This document shows positions 17,957 to 27,026 of a stretch of 64,000 nt of DNA, one piece after another (within the stretch, counting starts at the first letter, position 1; every line of letters begins with the position of its first letter). The notes under the pieces were generated by a model that worked only from the letters and a program-made list of their open reading frames with translations, ran no database searches and had not been told where the DNA came from. Position numbers and translations under genes: made by a program. Source of the DNA: JAIBAC01 sp046331095 (GTDB taxonomy: Bacteria > Actinomycetota > Acidimicrobiia > UBA2766). Location of the stretch: the NCBI GenBank assembly GCA_046331095.1, contig JAXLRM010000003.1:434001-498000 (forward strand). Direction: 5' to 3'.

Positions 17957-19228
17957 TCAGCGGCAGAACGCCGCCTTGTCGCCGTATGAGTCCAGGAGGA
18001 GAACACCGTCTCCGGATGCTGCCGTGACGACACCGGACGACGTCGGATCGACCGGGAGACTGATCGGCGCCCACTTCTGGAGGTCGCGAGAAGCGAACAC
18101 GCCCTTCCCGTTCGAATTCGGAATCGACGCGTGCACGATCACGAAGTCGGGGCCCCCGACGACAGCGTCGATCGACTGGGCACCCGGACCGGTGAACGGC
18201 AGGTCGGTTTGCTCGGAGGTCGACTCCCACTTGCGCCCGTCGGACGAGGACCAGACGACCCCGTTGGTGTTTCCGCCTTCTCTCACCTCGGTCCCGGCGA
18301 TCACGAACTGCTTCTGGGTCGCCGTAGCTTCTGCGTTCTTCAGCGAGGGTGTTCTCGAGCTGGACGAGCTCAGGACGAGGTTGGCATTGGCGGCGCCGGC
18401 GTCCTCCCAGTTGACGCCGTCGGCCGAGTACCAAAGGGCCCATCCCCCGTCGGAGGAACCGCTCGACGAGACCACTTGGATCACGACGAATCCGTTGGCG
18501 TTTGCCGTCAACTCGGCACCGTTGGTGTCCTCGTTGCCCTTGGGCAGCACCTTGGCCCAGGAGCGGCCGTCGGTGGACGAGAACACGTGTCCACTGTGGT
18601 CGGTGCCGACGAGCACGCGGCCGTTGGTAGCGATGCTGACGGAGTCCTCGGGGTACTGCTCCTGGATCCCCGACTCGGGGACCGCGGTCCAGTTGGCGCC
18701 GTCGGTGGACGTGAACAGGTTGGACATGGCCGAGCCGACCGTCCCGCTGATCTTGCTCGTACCGACGACGAGGAAGTAACGGCCCCCCAAGGTGACCATC
18801 GGGCCCGAGCCGAGCCCGGGAGCCTGGCCGGTCGCGCCGGTCTGCCACGAGACGCCGTCCTTGGACGTGTAGGTGATCGCGTGGTCGTCTTGGCCGCGCT
18901 TTTCCTGACCCACAGCGAGGTAGTGGTCCCCGGTCCAGGTCGCGGAGAACGGGATCGTGCGATTGGTCTCAGGGGAGACGTCGCCGAGCGCGTTCGTCGT
19001 CGACGGCGAATCGGCTGTCTGGACGCCCAGGACGCCCTGGCAGCCCTCCTCTCGGGACCTGGTCGTAGTGGGGTTGGCCAGTGACGTCACGGGCGTGTCG
19101 GACCGGGCGTCCGACCCGCCGCCCTGCGCCGCCTGGGGATCGGGCGCGTCGCCTCCGCTCGAACATGCGCCGGACAGGATCGCCCCGGCGATCAAGATCG
19201 CAGTCACCGCGAGGACCGGCCGCTTCAT
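17957..19228 (-). CDS. Secreted lipoprotein with BNR/Asp-box-like repeats
   Basis: 423 aa. A signal peptide with lipobox (ILSGAC, lipid Cys near residue 22) is followed by a Ser/Thr linker and repeated units of the form S-x-D-G-x-x-W (SKDGVSWQT, STDGANWTA, STDGRSWAK, SADGVNWED, SSDGRKWES). These are Asp-box hairpins of a sialidase-like propeller. No catalytic sialidase residues are evident, so a binding or sensing role is more likely. It follows the septum-domain gene at the end of the minus-strand run, with its own 48-bp leader. Confidence 0.85.
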   Translation of the reverse strand: MKRPVLAVTAILIAGAILSGACSSGGDAPDPQAAQGGGSDARSDTPVTSLANPTTTRSREEGCQGVLGVQTADSPSTTNALGDVSPETNRTIPFSATWTGDHYLAVGQEKRGQDDHAITYTSKDGVSWQTGATGQAPGLGSGPMVTLGGRYFLVVGTSKISGTVGSAMSNLFTSTDGANWTAVPESGIQEQYPEDSVSIATNGRVLVGTDHSGHVFSSTDGRSWAKVLPKGNEDTNGAELTANANGFVVIQVVSSSGSSDGGWALWYSADGVNWEDAGAANANLVLSSSSSRTPSLKNAEATATQKQFVIAGTEVREGGNTNGVVWSSSDGRKWESTSEQTDLPFTGPGAQSIDAVVGGPDFVIVHASIPNSNGKGVFASRDLQKWAPISLPVDPTSSGVVTAASGDGVLLLDSYGDKAAFCR

Positions 19229-19276
19229 TCGTTCTCCTGTCGCTGGGTAGTCACGGGCGAGTGCGGATGCCCGTCA

Positions 19277-20080
19277 TCAGGCGACCGTGGTTCCGAGACC
19301 GCCGGTCAACGGCGATCCGTCTGCTTTCACCACCGTGCACAGAGACGTGGAGGTGCCGTCGGCCCACTCCTCTTCCGAAGGGTAGAACTCGTAGGAATCC
19401 AGGTCGTCCCTGGACCACACGTCGGCGCCGAGGTAGTGGTCGTACAGCGAGTCGTCGCAGGGCGAGTCGTACGAGTCGCTCTGGAAGGCCGCGTCGCCGG
19501 GATACGGTTCGCCGGGGCCGTGCTCGTGCGAGACGACACCTGCGACCTCGTACTTGTGGGGAGCCTCGCAGGCAAGGACCTCGAACTCGTACGCGTTGTC
19601 GGGGCTCGTGTCGTCGAGGCACTGTCCGACGCTCGGCGTGTCGGTGAACTCGTGGCGCGGTGGCGGTGCGGTCGTGGTAGTGGTCGTGGTGGTGGCCGGC
19701 CGCGTGGTCACCACCGTCACGGGGGGATCGCTCTTCGGCGTACCGGCGGCACTGGCACGGGCTTCGGACGGGCGGTCGCCGGCCGGAGCCACGAGGAAGA
19801 CCACACCGATCACCGCTGCCCCCACCACCAGCGCGATCGCCACGGCTCCGGCGACGACCAAGACGCGGCGAGGTCGTCGTCGTCCTGCCCCGGGTTGGGT
19901 GGCACCCGCCGGCGGCGGCGCCCCGGGGCGCGCAACGGTGTCGCCCGACGCCGGATCGTCCTCGGGTGTCGACGGTGACCGCTCCGCTGTGGCCTGCACA
20001 GGCGAGAGCCGCTTGCCGCATGCTCCGCAGAAGGCGTCACCACCGTCGGTCGGCGCGCCGCAGCCGGGACAGAAGCTCAT
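19277..20080 (-). CDS. Zinc-ribbon, single-TM protein with septum-formation domain
   Basis: 267 aa. N-terminal ribbon FCPGCG ... FCGACG (residues 3-21), Pro-rich linker, TM helix near 75-97, Thr-rich stalk, then an extracellular domain with the septum-formation (Septum_form) pattern: VGQCLD, an internal Cys pair, DHYLGADVW, EEWADG, SLCTVV. The same domain ends the kinase at 31797. The ATG at 20080 overlaps the upstream stop (ATGA), so it is the last gene of the MoxR operon. Confidence 0.82.
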   Translation of the reverse strand: MSFCPGCGAPTDGGDAFCGACGKRLSPVQATAERSPSTPEDDPASGDTVARPGAPPPAGATQPGAGRRRPRRVLVVAGAVAIALVVGAAVIGVVFLVAPAGDRPSEARASAAGTPKSDPPVTVVTTRPATTTTTTTTAPPPRHEFTDTPSVGQCLDDTSPDNAYEFEVLACEAPHKYEVAGVVSHEHGPGEPYPGDAAFQSDSYDSPCDDSLYDHYLGADVWSRDDLDSYEFYPSEEEWADGTSTSLCTVVKADGSPLTGGLGTTVA

Positions 20081-22308
20081 CCCGCCTCCGGAGACGATGC
20101 GGTCTCGCGGCGGCGCCGCCGGGGGTCGAGGGTGAGGCGGAGGCGGCGCATGCCCTTGGTGTGATCCTCGAGGAGGGACTCGAGGTCGTCGAGGTGGGTC
20201 CAGGCCTGGGCGGCCTGGGTGCGGTCGGGGCCGTCGGGGTCGAACAAGGCGATGTCCGCGAGGTGGCCCAGCGGGACCAGGCGGCGGGCCGCCTCGACAC
20301 CGGCGTGCTCGACGGCGAACTCGGCGACCTCGTGCGCGGTCATCGCCGAGGTGTCGCGGCCGTTGGCGTAGGCGATGTCGACGAGGTCGAGCGCCTCGGC
20401 CCACGCGCCTGCGACACGCACGCGGAGGTCGGGAGCCTGCCTGCGCGACGCAGTGCGCCTGCGCCGGAGTGCGAACAGGAGCCCTGCCGCCGCCAGGCAG
20501 CACAGCACCGCGGCGCCGGCGCCGACGAGGACCCACACCCACCATGGGGTCTGCCGGGGCGACTCCTCGGCCGTGGTCGTCTCGGACGGGACTTCGCTCT
20601 GGGCGCCCTCGCCCGGGCCGGCTGTCGGGGTCTCGGCATCGGGTGTCTGGACCTCGGTCTGCAGCGTCTCGGCCGCGGGGGCGATGCCGGGGACGGGCGT
20701 GGGGTCGAAGGGGATCCAGCCGACGCCCGCGAACGCGACCTCGGGCCAGGCGAAGAGGTCCGAGGACATGACCTGGACGACACCGTCGGGTCCGGGTGCG
20801 CCCGGGCGGTATCCGACCACGATGCGCGCCGGGTAGCCGAGCGAGCGCGCCATCAGCGCGAACGTGGCGCTGAACTGCTCCGCCGTCCCCGCCCCGCCGC
20901 CGACGAGGAACTTCTTGGAGAGCTGGCCGAGTGAGTGGCCGGTGGGCGCGTCCAGCGAGTAGGTGAAGTTGTCGCGCAGGTACGACTCGATCGCGGCGAG
21001 CTTCTGGTACGGATCGCCCACCCCGGTGGTCGCATCCCTGGCGAGCGACGTGATCGTGTCGGGCACGCCGGACGGCACCTGGGTGTAGCGGTCCGGCCGT
21101 GTGGTGTCGACGCCGGTGCCGAGGACGTCCTGGGGGGTGATCACGGGCACGGCGGAGCGGACCCGGTAGTGGTAGCCGGCGGTGGTACCACGGTGGACGA
21201 GGACTCCGGTCTCGGGGTTCGCGCCGACCGCGTCGGCTCCGAGGATCTGCATCGGACGCGCTGCGGCCGGCAGCCACACCGAGTCGAGCCCCGCGATCGT
21301 GACGTCCTGGCCGATCTCCACCGATGTCGCCGGGGGCGGCTCGTCGTCGGGGACGTTCTCGCCGGTCACGAAGTAGTCGCCGCCTCCACGCCAACTGTTG
21401 CCGTCGTAGCTGTCGAGGACCGTGAGGCGGACCAGGGGCTCGGCACCGGGGTCCACCGAGGAGCCGTCAGGGCGGGTGAACGCGACGGTGAACACCGGGG
21501 TCGGCGGCCGCTTCAGCTCGGCCTTGAGCGTCGAGAGCGGGCTCAGCGACGAGAGGTCATCGAGTGGCAGAGGGCGGTCGGCGCGGGGGTCGTAGGGTTC
21601 GCGCGCAATCGCTCGCAGTCCCGGGATGGCCGCGGCGACGACTCCGGCGACGACCGCGAACGCGAAGAGAGCGGTCACCACTTGTGCACCGGTTCGCGAC
21701 GGCTCACCCTCGGGACGGATGGCCTCCACTCCCCCGCTGCGCAGCGCCGCGCTGCGAACTGCGATCAGGGCGAGCCCCGAGGCCGCAAAGGCCAGCGAGA
21801 CGACCACACCGCCACCGGCGCCGCCGATGCCGAGGAACGTGGCCAGCAGGAACGTGAGCAGGGGAGGCACCACAGGCCACACCACCGAACGGGTCCGGCG
21901 CACGAGCTCGGCGCCGAACCAGGTCGTGACCCACGTCGACACGGGCACGATCGCGAGCAGGGCCGGGTCGGGGCGCACCGGCAGCGACGTCGACAGGATT
22001 CGGGCCCAGCCGTTGACGAGGCCGTCGGCCATGCCGGACAGGTTCTGCGGCGTCGGCAGCGGAGGCGGCGAGTGCGGGGCCACCGCGCACGTGAAGACGA
22101 CCATCGCCACGAGCGAGACCACGAAGTCCAGGACCATCGGCCGGTCGCGTCCGAGGCCGCAGACCGCTGCGGCGAGCACCGCCCCGGCTGCCGCGCCCAG
22201 TGCCGGCACGAGCACGGCGCCGGTGCCGAAGACGCGCCCGAACTGCAACCCGGCGAGTGCCCCGACGAGCGCGACGAGGCCCACCTCGACGGCGCGGCGC
22301 CGCGTCAT
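20077..22308 (-). CDS. DUF3488/transglutaminase-like membrane protein (TgpA family), catalytic residues missing
   Basis: 743 aa. About six TM helices at the N-terminus, an extracellular transglutaminase-like fold, a C-terminal TM helix and a cytoplasmic tail. In this family the active site reads G-x-C-E-x-F and later H-A-W-x-E. Here these read GTAEQFSATFALMARSLG and DLFAWPEV, so the nucleophile Cys and the His are Ala and Phe, although FDPTP keeps the Asp position. It may be a non-enzymatic homologue. The ATG at 22308 overlaps the DUF58 stop (ATGA). MoxR-DUF58-TgpA is a common envelope-linked module. Confidence 0.88.
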   Translation of the reverse strand: MTRRRAVEVGLVALVGALAGLQFGRVFGTGAVLVPALGAAAGAVLAAAVCGLGRDRPMVLDFVVSLVAMVVFTCAVAPHSPPPLPTPQNLSGMADGLVNGWARILSTSLPVRPDPALLAIVPVSTWVTTWFGAELVRRTRSVVWPVVPPLLTFLLATFLGIGGAGGGVVVSLAFAASGLALIAVRSAALRSGGVEAIRPEGEPSRTGAQVVTALFAFAVVAGVVAAAIPGLRAIAREPYDPRADRPLPLDDLSSLSPLSTLKAELKRPPTPVFTVAFTRPDGSSVDPGAEPLVRLTVLDSYDGNSWRGGGDYFVTGENVPDDEPPPATSVEIGQDVTIAGLDSVWLPAAARPMQILGADAVGANPETGVLVHRGTTAGYHYRVRSAVPVITPQDVLGTGVDTTRPDRYTQVPSGVPDTITSLARDATTGVGDPYQKLAAIESYLRDNFTYSLDAPTGHSLGQLSKKFLVGGGAGTAEQFSATFALMARSLGYPARIVVGYRPGAPGPDGVVQVMSSDLFAWPEVAFAGVGWIPFDPTPVPGIAPAAETLQTEVQTPDAETPTAGPGEGAQSEVPSETTTAEESPRQTPWWVWVLVGAGAAVLCCLAAAGLLFALRRRRTASRRQAPDLRVRVAGAWAEALDLVDIAYANGRDTSAMTAHEVAEFAVEHAGVEAARRLVPLGHLADIALFDPDGPDRTQAAQAWTHLDDLESLLEDHTKGMRRLRLTLDPRRRRRETASSPEAG

Positions 22309-23450
22309 CGCGCGGCCCGGTTCCATCCCGCCGCGAACGCGGGGCCCGACGGGGCGGCCAGGTACGTGGCGTCGGTGATGAACGCTCCCGCACCGGCGCC
22401 CACCTCGGCGGCGACGTCCACGATCGTGGCGCGGTCGTAGCGGCGCCGGACCTGGGCCATGGCGGTCTTGGCGGCCTCGTCGAGCGCCCCTACGACGAAG
22501 ACGACGGCGGCGCCCGACACGCCCGGGGCTGCGGCCGCGAGGAGGCCGGGGTCGGGTGGCGTCGTGGACACGGAGACCGCGGCGAGGAAGTCGAGGTGGG
22601 CCGTGAGCGGGGCGACGTCGCGTGTGGTGCCCGACACCTCGGCGTGGGTGGTGAGCACGCGTGCCGGGAAGCCCGCCGCCGTGCACGCGTCCACGACCGA
22701 GGCGGCCGCCTCGACCGCGACCTCGAACGACGCCGGGGTGTACGACGCGGCCGAGGTGTCGAGGATCACCGTCGTCGAAGGCCGCGAGGTGTCGACGTTC
22801 TGGCGCACCATCAGCGTCCCGGTCCGTGCCGTGGAGCGCCAGTGCACGAAGCGCAGGTCGTCGCCCTCGACGTACTCGCGGATCGTGTGGAACGTGATGG
22901 TGCCCGCAGGCGAGCGGTCGGCGCTGGGCGCGTCGAGGTCGTGGGTGCGGCCCGCGGACTTGACCGCGAGGTCGTAGCGGCGCGGGTGCACCCAGAGCCG
23001 CTCGGCCGGTCCCAGCGCCTCGTCGCGGCGGAAGAGGCCGAAGGGGTCGCGCCGCACGAGCGCGAGCGGACCGACGTCGACGACGCCGCGGCGCCTCGTG
23101 GGCAGGCCGACCTGTACCGTGCCCGTCTCGCCCGCCCCCAGGCGGGGGATCCGCACCTCGAGGACCGCCGGACCGTAGGGGATCTCGGCGTCGATCCCGA
23201 GCGAGGGGAGCCGGCCCCTGTTGGTCACCGTCGCGGTCGCGTCGGCGGCGTCGCCGACGGTCACACGTGCGGGTGCCAACGAGACGTCGACGCCGAGGCG
23301 GGGTCGCCGCTGCACCCACGCGAACCCCACGCCGAGCGCGGCTGCACATGCCGCCGCGACGACGAGGAGGTCGACCCAGTCGAGGACTAGGCCGCCGGCG
23401 CCGAGCACCACGACGGCGCCGAGCACGCTCCAGCCGGCGCGGGTGGGCAC
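22305..23450 (-). CDS. DUF58 domain protein (MoxR partner)
   Basis: 381 aa. Two N-terminal TM helices, a beta-rich periplasmic region, then the DUF58 signature (REYVEGDDLRFVHWRSTAR) and a von Willebrand A-like C-terminal half with a degenerate metal site (ILDTSAAS). DUF58 proteins work with MoxR AAA+ ATPases, probably in assembling cofactor- or metal-dependent envelope complexes; the client here is unknown. A GTG start sits one base after the moxR stop. Confidence 0.9.
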   Translation of the reverse strand: MPTRAGWSVLGAVVVLGAGGLVLDWVDLLVVAAACAAALGVGFAWVQRRPRLGVDVSLAPARVTVGDAADATATVTNRGRLPSLGIDAEIPYGPAVLEVRIPRLGAGETGTVQVGLPTRRRGVVDVGPLALVRRDPFGLFRRDEALGPAERLWVHPRRYDLAVKSAGRTHDLDAPSADRSPAGTITFHTIREYVEGDDLRFVHWRSTARTGTLMVRQNVDTSRPSTTVILDTSAASYTPASFEVAVEAAASVVDACTAAGFPARVLTTHAEVSGTTRDVAPLTAHLDFLAAVSVSTTPPDPGLLAAAAPGVSGAAVVFVVGALDEAAKTAMAQVRRRYDRATIVDVAAEVGAGAGAFITDATYLAAPSGPAFAAGWNRAAR

Positions 23451-23451
23451 C

Positions 23452-24417
23452 TCAGGCTCCGGCGAGGGCCTGGGGGACCGCGGTCTGCTCGAGGATGCCG
23501 CCGACGACGGAGGCAGCGCCGAGGCCCTGCAGCTCCGCCTCGGGGGTGAGGATGAGCCGGTGCGCGAGCACCGCGACCGCGAGGCGCTTGACGTCCTCCG
23601 GCGTCACGAACGAGCGGCCTTCCGACGCAGCCCACGCACACGAGACGCGCTGGAGCGCGAGGCTCCCCCGCGGCGACGCGCCCAGGCGCACCGACGGCGA
23701 CCGGCGTGTGGCCTCGCAGAGCCGCACGATGTAGTCCTGCACGCCGGGCGACACGTCGATGCCGGTCGCGTAGGCGATCATCGCACGCACCTCGGTGGGC
23801 GACACGACCGGGCGCAGCGACTCGACGTCGGTGCCCGCCCGGCGCGACCGCAGGATGTCCATCTCCGACGCCCGGTCCGGGTAGCCCATCTCGAGGCGCA
23901 CGAGGAAGCGGTCGATCTGGGCCTCCGGCAGCCGGTAGGTGCCGTCCATCTCGATCGGGTTCTGCGTCGCGACGACGGTGAACGGCCGTGGCACCGGGTG
24001 CGGGTGGCCGTCGACGGTGACGTGGCGTTCCTCCATGACCTCGAGCAGGGCCGACTGGGTCTTGGGCGAGGCACGGTTGATCTCGTCGGCGACGACGATG
24101 TTGGCGAACACCGGCCCGGGCTGGAACTCGAAGGACTGCGTCGCCTGGCGGTAGACCGACACGCCGGTCACGTCCGAGGGCAACAGGTCCGGGGTGAACT
24201 GGATCCGCTGCCACGTCGCGTCGATCGAGGCCGCGATCGAACGTGCCAGGGACGTCTTGCCGACGCCGGGCACGTCCTCGATGAGCAGGTGCCCCTCGGC
24301 CATCAGGCACGCGAGAGCGAGCCTGACCTGAGGGTCCTTGCCCCGCAACACGACCGACACATTGTCACGAATCGCCGCGAACCTCTGGGCAAACCAGGCA
24401 GCATTGTCTGAAGTCAT
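23452..24417 (-). CDS. moxR: MoxR-family AAA+ ATPase
   Basis: 321 aa, the complete AAA_3 type. Walker A in GVGKTSLAR near residue 50, Walker B in VADEINRASPKTQ, sensor 1 in ATQNPIEMDGTY and an arginine finger region in RFLVRLEMGYPD. It acts as a chaperone-like ATPase with the DUF58 protein. AAGGAC lies 5 bp upstream of the ATG. The gene starts 19 bp after the propeller/FN3 gene, which therefore probably heads the operon. Confidence 0.94.
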   Translation of the reverse strand: MTSDNAAWFAQRFAAIRDNVSVVLRGKDPQVRLALACLMAEGHLLIEDVPGVGKTSLARSIAASIDATWQRIQFTPDLLPSDVTGVSVYRQATQSFEFQPGPVFANIVVADEINRASPKTQSALLEVMEERHVTVDGHPHPVPRPFTVVATQNPIEMDGTYRLPEAQIDRFLVRLEMGYPDRASEMDILRSRRAGTDVESLRPVVSPTEVRAMIAYATGIDVSPGVQDYIVRLCEATRRSPSVRLGASPRGSLALQRVSCAWAASEGRSFVTPEDVKRLAVAVLAHRLILTPEAELQGLGAASVVGGILEQTAVPQALAGA

Positions 24418-24436
24418 CGAGAGTCCTTATCCCTTC

Positions 24437-26815
24437 TTAACATTGCGGTAGCCCACGATGATCGCCGGTGCGGCCAAACCAGAGATCACCGTAGTACCAG
24501 CCCTGCCCGTCGAGCTTGAACCATAAGGCCGAGGAATGGGCAGGCGACGCCCAATCCTTGATGTTGTCTCCTCCAGTCCAGCACTCGAATATGAGTCGAT
24601 CTCCGTGGCGAACTATCGGCCCATCACGCACATACGCAGGGCGCGAATTGAGGTTCCCAGTGCACCCAGAGCCCCCCGGGCACCCAGTGCCTCCGTATGT
24701 GAAGTCAACAGTCCCCGTCCATGTCGGTTTTCCGTTGGTGGGGGTGCTTTGGATGTCCTTGGTTGTGCGGCCGAAAGCGTTCTCGGCGTAGGCGGTGAAC
24801 CAGTACTGGGTGCTGTAGGCGTAGCCGCCGGCTTCGTAGTGGCCGCAGCCGGGGTGGTCGCTGCGGTTGTCGAGTTGGATCACGCCGCAGTTCGTGACCT
24901 TGGCGCCGAAGTCGGCGACGTCCCAGTCGACCTTGATGCCGCGGTCACCGAATGCGTCGGCCCTGAGGTTGGTGATCTCGGGGGGGCCGCCGACGGTGAT
25001 GGGTTTGGTCGGGGTGCTGGGTGAGCCCGTGAGGACGGCGCCGCCTGCGGTGGGGTTCTGGTAGCGGGCGGCGACGGTTACCGAGACCTTGGCGCCGGGG
25101 GCGAGGCCGTCGACGTCGATGGTGGTGTCTGTCGCGGCGGCGTGGACGGTCTTGGCCTTGTCGGTCTTGCCGTTGACGGTCGGGACGACGTCGTAGCCGC
25201 TGATCGTGGCGTCGTGAGCGTCGGGCGGCCCCCAGGTCACCTTGACCTTCCCCGAGTACTCGGGCCGCTGGGGCTGGTCGACCGAGACCGCCTTGGGAGC
25301 GCCGGGGATGCTGGGGTGGGGCGTGACCGGCGCCGACTGCGCCGCCGGGCTCTCGCCGGCCTGGTTCGTCGCCCAGATCGTGAGCGTGTAGGTGGTGTCG
25401 TTGGTGAGCCCCTCGACGGTCGCCTGGCGCGAGTTGCCGCCCACTGCGACCTCGCGCCCGCCCGGCTGGGCCCGCACCCGAAAGCCCGTGATCGGGCTGC
25501 CCCCGTCGGAGGCCTGCGTCCACGACAGCGTCGCCTTCGCGTCACCCGCGGCCGTCTGGGTCGGCGTCGGCGCCGGCGGCGCGCCCGGCGCCGGCTGAGT
25601 CGGCGGCGGCGCGGTACCGCGGGTGGGCTGCCCTGGCGGCTTCGGGCGCGGTGGCGGCGGCTTCGGAGGCTCCGGCTGGTTCGTGGCCGGGTCGGTGGGC
25701 TGCTCGTTCGTGGCGATGTCGGGGCGGTACTTGTCGACGTCATGGCGGCGCCCACGCCCGTCGACCGCGACCGAACGGCTGCTCGCCGGGTCGTTGAAAT
25801 ACAGGTTCGGGCCCGAACGGCTCGTCTGGATCCGCCCCGGCTTGGACTCGGTCACCCCGAAGCTCTCCTCGACCCCGCCGTCACGGCACACGACCACGTC
25901 ACCGGCGGTCTCGTCGGGCACATAGGTACGCCCCCCGGCCGCCTCGGGCGCACCGAGGCCGTTGCCCTTGCGGCCCAGATCGGTCCGCTGGGAACGGCCA
26001 CTCGAGAGATCCTTCTCGACCAGCACACCCGCCGCCGGATCGACAACACGCAACACCGAATCCGGGCCGCCACGCGGCACCCGCAACGGCGCCCCCGACG
26101 CCACGTCGAGCGGCACCGGCGTCACATCACCACGACCCACACGCACCACCTGGGCACGGCTGCGGTTCACGACCACCGCCTCCCCACCCACGATCGACGG
26201 CTCCAAGTCGTCACCGCCGCCCGCCACACTCATCGTCGTCTCGACCCGGTCGCCACGCACCGCGACCGCGTCACCACGACTCGGCACCGCCACCCACAAG
26301 CGCCCGTCGGAATCGATCACACCCCGCGTCAGCGGCGCCCCGATCTCGACGGTCTCCCCCGACGGCGTCAACGTGAACGGATCCATCGGGGTCACCTTGC
26401 CCGACTTCATGTCCACCACATACGCGACACCCGAACCGACCACCACATCGACACCGGAGCCGACACCGGCCTGACTCGTCGCCTCACCCAGATTCGCGGT
26501 GTCGATGCGATACAGCGTGCCCGTCGTCAAATCCAACACGTACGTGCCGTCAGGACCGTCGATCACCTGCAACTCGTGGCCGTCGAGACCCAAGAACTTG
26601 ATCGCCGCGTCCGCCTCACCACTGTCCCCGTTGACATGGGTCACCGAACCACGACCGTCGTTCGCGAGCCACGCCCCCCCGTCGAGCATGTCCATCACGG
26701 TCTTGTCGAAACCCACACCCAACGCCGCAACCGACCCCACCGCCAACACGAACGCCGCACCCGTCGTCGCCACACCCGACGACGAACCCAACCGCTCACG
26801 CAACCTGGCAAACAT
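24437..26815 (-). CDS. Membrane-anchored propeller protein with FN3 domains and variable C-terminal tail
   Basis: 792 aa. A basic start and one TM helix (about 19-36) lead into a beta-propeller-like region (to about 355) with YVLDLTTGTLYRID, YVVDMKSGKV and LWVAVPSRGD repeats. Then come a Pro-rich hinge, two clear FN3 domains, a third FN3-like unit (IKVDWDVADFGAKV ... GRTTKDIQST) and an SH3-like tail. The third unit is about 95% identical in DNA to 42283-42480, where it joins a different tail. ATG at 26815 with GGAGG ten bases upstream. It probably heads the MoxR operon. The architecture suggests a wall-spanning adhesin or sensor. Confidence 0.82.
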   Translation of the reverse strand: MFARLRERLGSSSGVATTGAAFVLAVGSVAALGVGFDKTVMDMLDGGAWLANDGRGSVTHVNGDSGEADAAIKFLGLDGHELQVIDGPDGTYVLDLTTGTLYRIDTANLGEATSQAGVGSGVDVVVGSGVAYVVDMKSGKVTPMDPFTLTPSGETVEIGAPLTRGVIDSDGRLWVAVPSRGDAVAVRGDRVETTMSVAGGGDDLEPSIVGGEAVVVNRSRAQVVRVGRGDVTPVPLDVASGAPLRVPRGGPDSVLRVVDPAAGVLVEKDLSSGRSQRTDLGRKGNGLGAPEAAGGRTYVPDETAGDVVVCRDGGVEESFGVTESKPGRIQTSRSGPNLYFNDPASSRSVAVDGRGRRHDVDKYRPDIATNEQPTDPATNQPEPPKPPPPRPKPPGQPTRGTAPPPTQPAPGAPPAPTPTQTAAGDAKATLSWTQASDGGSPITGFRVRAQPGGREVAVGGNSRQATVEGLTNDTTYTLTIWATNQAGESPAAQSAPVTPHPSIPGAPKAVSVDQPQRPEYSGKVKVTWGPPDAHDATISGYDVVPTVNGKTDKAKTVHAAATDTTIDVDGLAPGAKVSVTVAARYQNPTAGGAVLTGSPSTPTKPITVGGPPEITNLRADAFGDRGIKVDWDVADFGAKVTNCGVIQLDNRSDHPGCGHYEAGGYAYSTQYWFTAYAENAFGRTTKDIQSTPTNGKPTWTGTVDFTYGGTGCPGGSGCTGNLNSRPAYVRDGPIVRHGDRLIFECWTGGDNIKDWASPAHSSALWFKLDGQGWYYGDLWFGRTGDHRGLPQC

Positions 26816-26946
26816 TTTCCCAGCCTCCAGTACCGGCGGGGGTCGATCACCGCACGACCCCATCCGAGGCCGACGACGGTATCCGACGGCGAGCCCTGGG
26901 CCAAGCCAATGCCCGCTAGATCCCTGTTCGTGGGATCATGGCGACC

Positions 26947-26978
26947 GGACCTGTCCGGGACCTGTCCGGGACCTGTCC
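26947..26978 (-). promoter_or_regulatory. Three 11-bp direct repeats, possible SARP operator
   Basis: GGACCTGTCC occurs three times with starts 11 bp apart (26947, 26958, 26969) and a partial fourth unit after it. The array is about 130-165 bp upstream of the propeller/FN3 gene on the minus strand. SARP regulators bind heptamer direct repeats with 11-bp spacing, and a SARP gene lies 3 kb away, so an operator is plausible. Each unit is also partly palindromic (GGAC-GTCC), which would fit a dimeric repressor instead. Confidence 0.5.
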
Positions 26979-27026
26979 AGGACTACAACGAACTCCGCGT
27001 CGTTTCGTTGCGCGTCGGCCGCGGTG

